From assembly GCA_009846005.1 (NCBI GenBank), contig VXYL01000093.1, positions 1 through 44,581 on the forward strand: DNA of 44,581 nucleotides, given 5' to 3'. Below the pieces are notes generated by a model. That model saw nothing but the letters and a program-made list of their open reading frames with translations. It was not told the DNA's origin and did no database searches. Positions 43,391 to 44,581 of the stretch are shown here, one piece after another. How positions within the stretch are numbered: the stretch's first letter is position 1; every line of letters starts with the position of its first letter. The DNA is from Gammaproteobacteria bacterium. GTDB lineage: Bacteria; Pseudomonadota; Gammaproteobacteria; Pseudomonadales; Azotimanducaceae. Position numbers and translations under genes: made by a program.

Positions 43391-44581
43391 ATGGACCAGC
43401 CCATGCGGAGAGCACCCAAACCCACCGACCGACCACGCCAACCGACCGAGCTACCGCCCGCTTCCGAGCCCACGCGATTCCTGCGCAACCTGACCTCGCT
43501 TCCCGACCCCGACTTCGCCTCGACCTACTCCCCCGCCATCGCCGCCGTCTTCGCCCGCTACGGAGAGTTGCCCAACCCCTCCGCCGCTAGGCGCGCCCTG
43601 CTGCTCGCGCTCAAGGACGCCCTGAAGCGACGCCGCGCATTCATCCTGCCGCGTTTCACCCAGGCCGAGGACAGCTGGCGCATCCGCGAGTGCGCCAGCT
43701 ATGCCGTGGCCATCGCAGTGCTCGTCGAGCACGCCTACGCCGTGCTCGCCCGCGACCCATACGATCCACAGGCCGATCCGGATTCCTGGCCCCGAATCCT
43801 CGCCGATCCCGCGGTTCAAGCCGACGGATCGAGCCCGCGCGCTGCGCTCTTCCACGCCATCGTGCCCGCCCAGGGCCGCCGCTGGATCGCCCGCGAGCCC
43901 ATGGTGCAAACCCTCATCGCCAACTACTTCACCGACACCGACCCCAACGAACTGCGCGACATCGTCGCCCCGGTGGTCGCCAAGTTCCCGCAGGACCACC
44001 TCGCGACGCGGCAGCCCCAGAACGACGCTTCCCGGCCCTGCAGCGACGACCTCCCGAACCATCCGCCCCGTTCCGCCTCCGACAGCCCGCCGGTCCTGGC
44101 GCGCATCCTCGCGCGGGCCCGCGCATCGCTCGCCCCCGGTCGTCCACCGGACGACGGATCCGCGCGCTCCCGCACCCCGAAAACAGAAGGCACCGAAACC
44201 GCTCTAGCAAGCAGCGACGTTCCATCCCCGCAGCCCGCGTCCGCGCAGCCAGGCCCCGAAGCCGTCCGGTCGGCGCGGCCGACGCCGAGCGCGGCCAGCT
44301 GCTTACTGCGCCCATCGGCCCCCGCGGAAGTCCCTACTCGAAGTCCGCCCGCCCCGAAGCCGTCCCGAAGTCGTCGAAGCGGCCCTCGCGTGGCGGACCT
44401 TCTCGACCGTCTCCCTACGGCACCTCCGTTCCGCCCCGCCGCAATCCCCAACTCGAGGCGCAGAGCCCCGGCGCGGAAGCCGGACATCGGCGACCACGGC
44501 GCCGCGACCGCCCGCATCCGCCACCACGCGGACTACGCCCGCGCCCTCGCGGCCGACAACGCCTCGCGCCCCGCCCAGCAG
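43391..44581 (+). CDS. Partial TraI-like (TraI_2) relaxase-region protein
   Basis: An open frame from the ATG at 43391 to the window end (397 codons, no stop). The first 150 residues, TRFLRNLTSLPDPDFASTYS, AIAAVFARYGELP, ALKRRRAFILPR and then WRIRECASYAVAIAVLVEHA, resemble the N-terminal part of TraI_2 proteins of integrative conjugative elements, although the usual HHH..GG and HDIGK metal residues are not conserved here. The rest is a long Pro/Arg/Ala-rich low-complexity linker. It is divergent from the ParA-like remnant across 70 bp. In ICE families a TraI_2 gene often lies near the integrase, which supports the assignment. The protein may be a degenerate homologue, and identity is tentative. 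Confidence 0.45.
   Translation, partial: MDQPMRRAPKPTDRPRQPTELPPASEPTRFLRNLTSLPDPDFASTYSPAIAAVFARYGELPNPSAARRALLLALKDALKRRRAFILPRFTQAEDSWRIRECASYAVAIAVLVEHAYAVLARDPYDPQADPDSWPRILADPAVQADGSSPRAALFHAIVPAQGRRWIAREPMVQTLIANYFTDTDPNELRDIVAPVVAKFPQDHLATRQPQNDASRPCSDDLPNHPPRSASDSPPVLARILARARASLAPGRPPDDGSARSRTPKTEGTETALASSDVPSPQPASAQPGPEAVRSARPTPSAASCLLRPSAPAEVPTRSPPAPKPSRSRRSGPRVADLLDRLPTAPPFRPAAIPNSRRRAPARKPDIGDHGAATARIRHHADYARALAADNASRPAQQ

Noticed and set aside
42874-43590. 238-codon plus-strand frame opposite the ParA-like remnant
   Set aside because: It is antisense to the Walker A-containing ParA fragment and reads as low-complexity Arg/His/Pro text.
1-44581. CRISPR array
   Set aside because: No regularly spaced repeats of 24-40 bp and no cas genes were seen; the GACCTAGT triplet is too short and too closely spaced.

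Overview
The window reads as a high-GC bacterial chromosome segment, most likely from a proteobacterium. The evidence is a Zur box of the proteobacterial type, a Zur/ZnuABC/COG0523/DUF1826 zinc locus, P4-type integrases and a TraI-like protein of the kind found in proteobacterial integrative elements. The species cannot be named from the sequence. Coding density is high, no rRNA, tRNA or CRISPR array was seen, and most of the window is accessory DNA.

Layout. (1) About 1-5.9 kb is a zinc-limitation locus. Two COG0523 metallochaperone GTPases run leftward from a Zur operator. Rightward from it run zur, a small membrane protein, znuC, znuB and znuA, then a palindromic repeat and a DUF1826 gene. 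(2) About 5.9-8.7 kb holds a secreted-type sulfatase and a divergent class-C beta-lactamase-like hydrolase. (3) About 8.8-15.8 kb is a cluster of broken toxin-antitoxin and nuclease genes: frameshifted hicB and hicA, an intact AbiEi antitoxin with a frameshifted AbiEii toxin, two abutting fragments of another toxin-antitoxin operon, a second intact AbiEi-like antitoxin with a frameshifted nucleotidyltransferase, and a broken pair of PD-(D/E)XK-type genes. (4) About 15.9-34.4 kb is the defence core. A PD-(D/E)XK nuclease faces a leftward two-gene unit made of a DUF1998 helicase and a YjiT/STY4851-like protein, resembling Druantia type III. Across a 0.6 kb divergent promoter region, a rightward operon encodes a 1975-residue DUF4011-helicase-Vsr-like protein (Hhe-like), a DUF262/HNH protein and a decayed DEDDh exonuclease. 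(5) About 34.5-35.6 kb is a lower-GC stretch with one unknown gene and an inverted repeat. (6) About 35.6-42.7 kb carries two tandem P4-type integrases, then a LexA-type self-cleaving repressor packed against an N6-adenine methyltransferase and a PD-(D/E)XK nuclease. (7) About 42.7 kb to the end holds a truncated ParA-like gene and a partial TraI-like relaxase-region gene, likely backbone of an integrative conjugative element.

How the genes work together. The zinc block is a Zur regulon: import (ZnuABC), metal allocation (COG0523) and control (Zur). The rest looks like a layered defence island built by repeated insertion next to recombinases. The two most unusual arrangements are the restriction-modification operon headed by an apparent DNA-damage-responsive LexA repressor, and the large helicase/nuclease plus DUF262 plus exonuclease operon back to back with a Druantia-like pair. 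Several toxins are disrupted by single-base frameshifts while their AbiEi-type antitoxins stay open, which suggests inactivation of toxin activity. Because most shifts fall in short base runs, read-level errors must be excluded.
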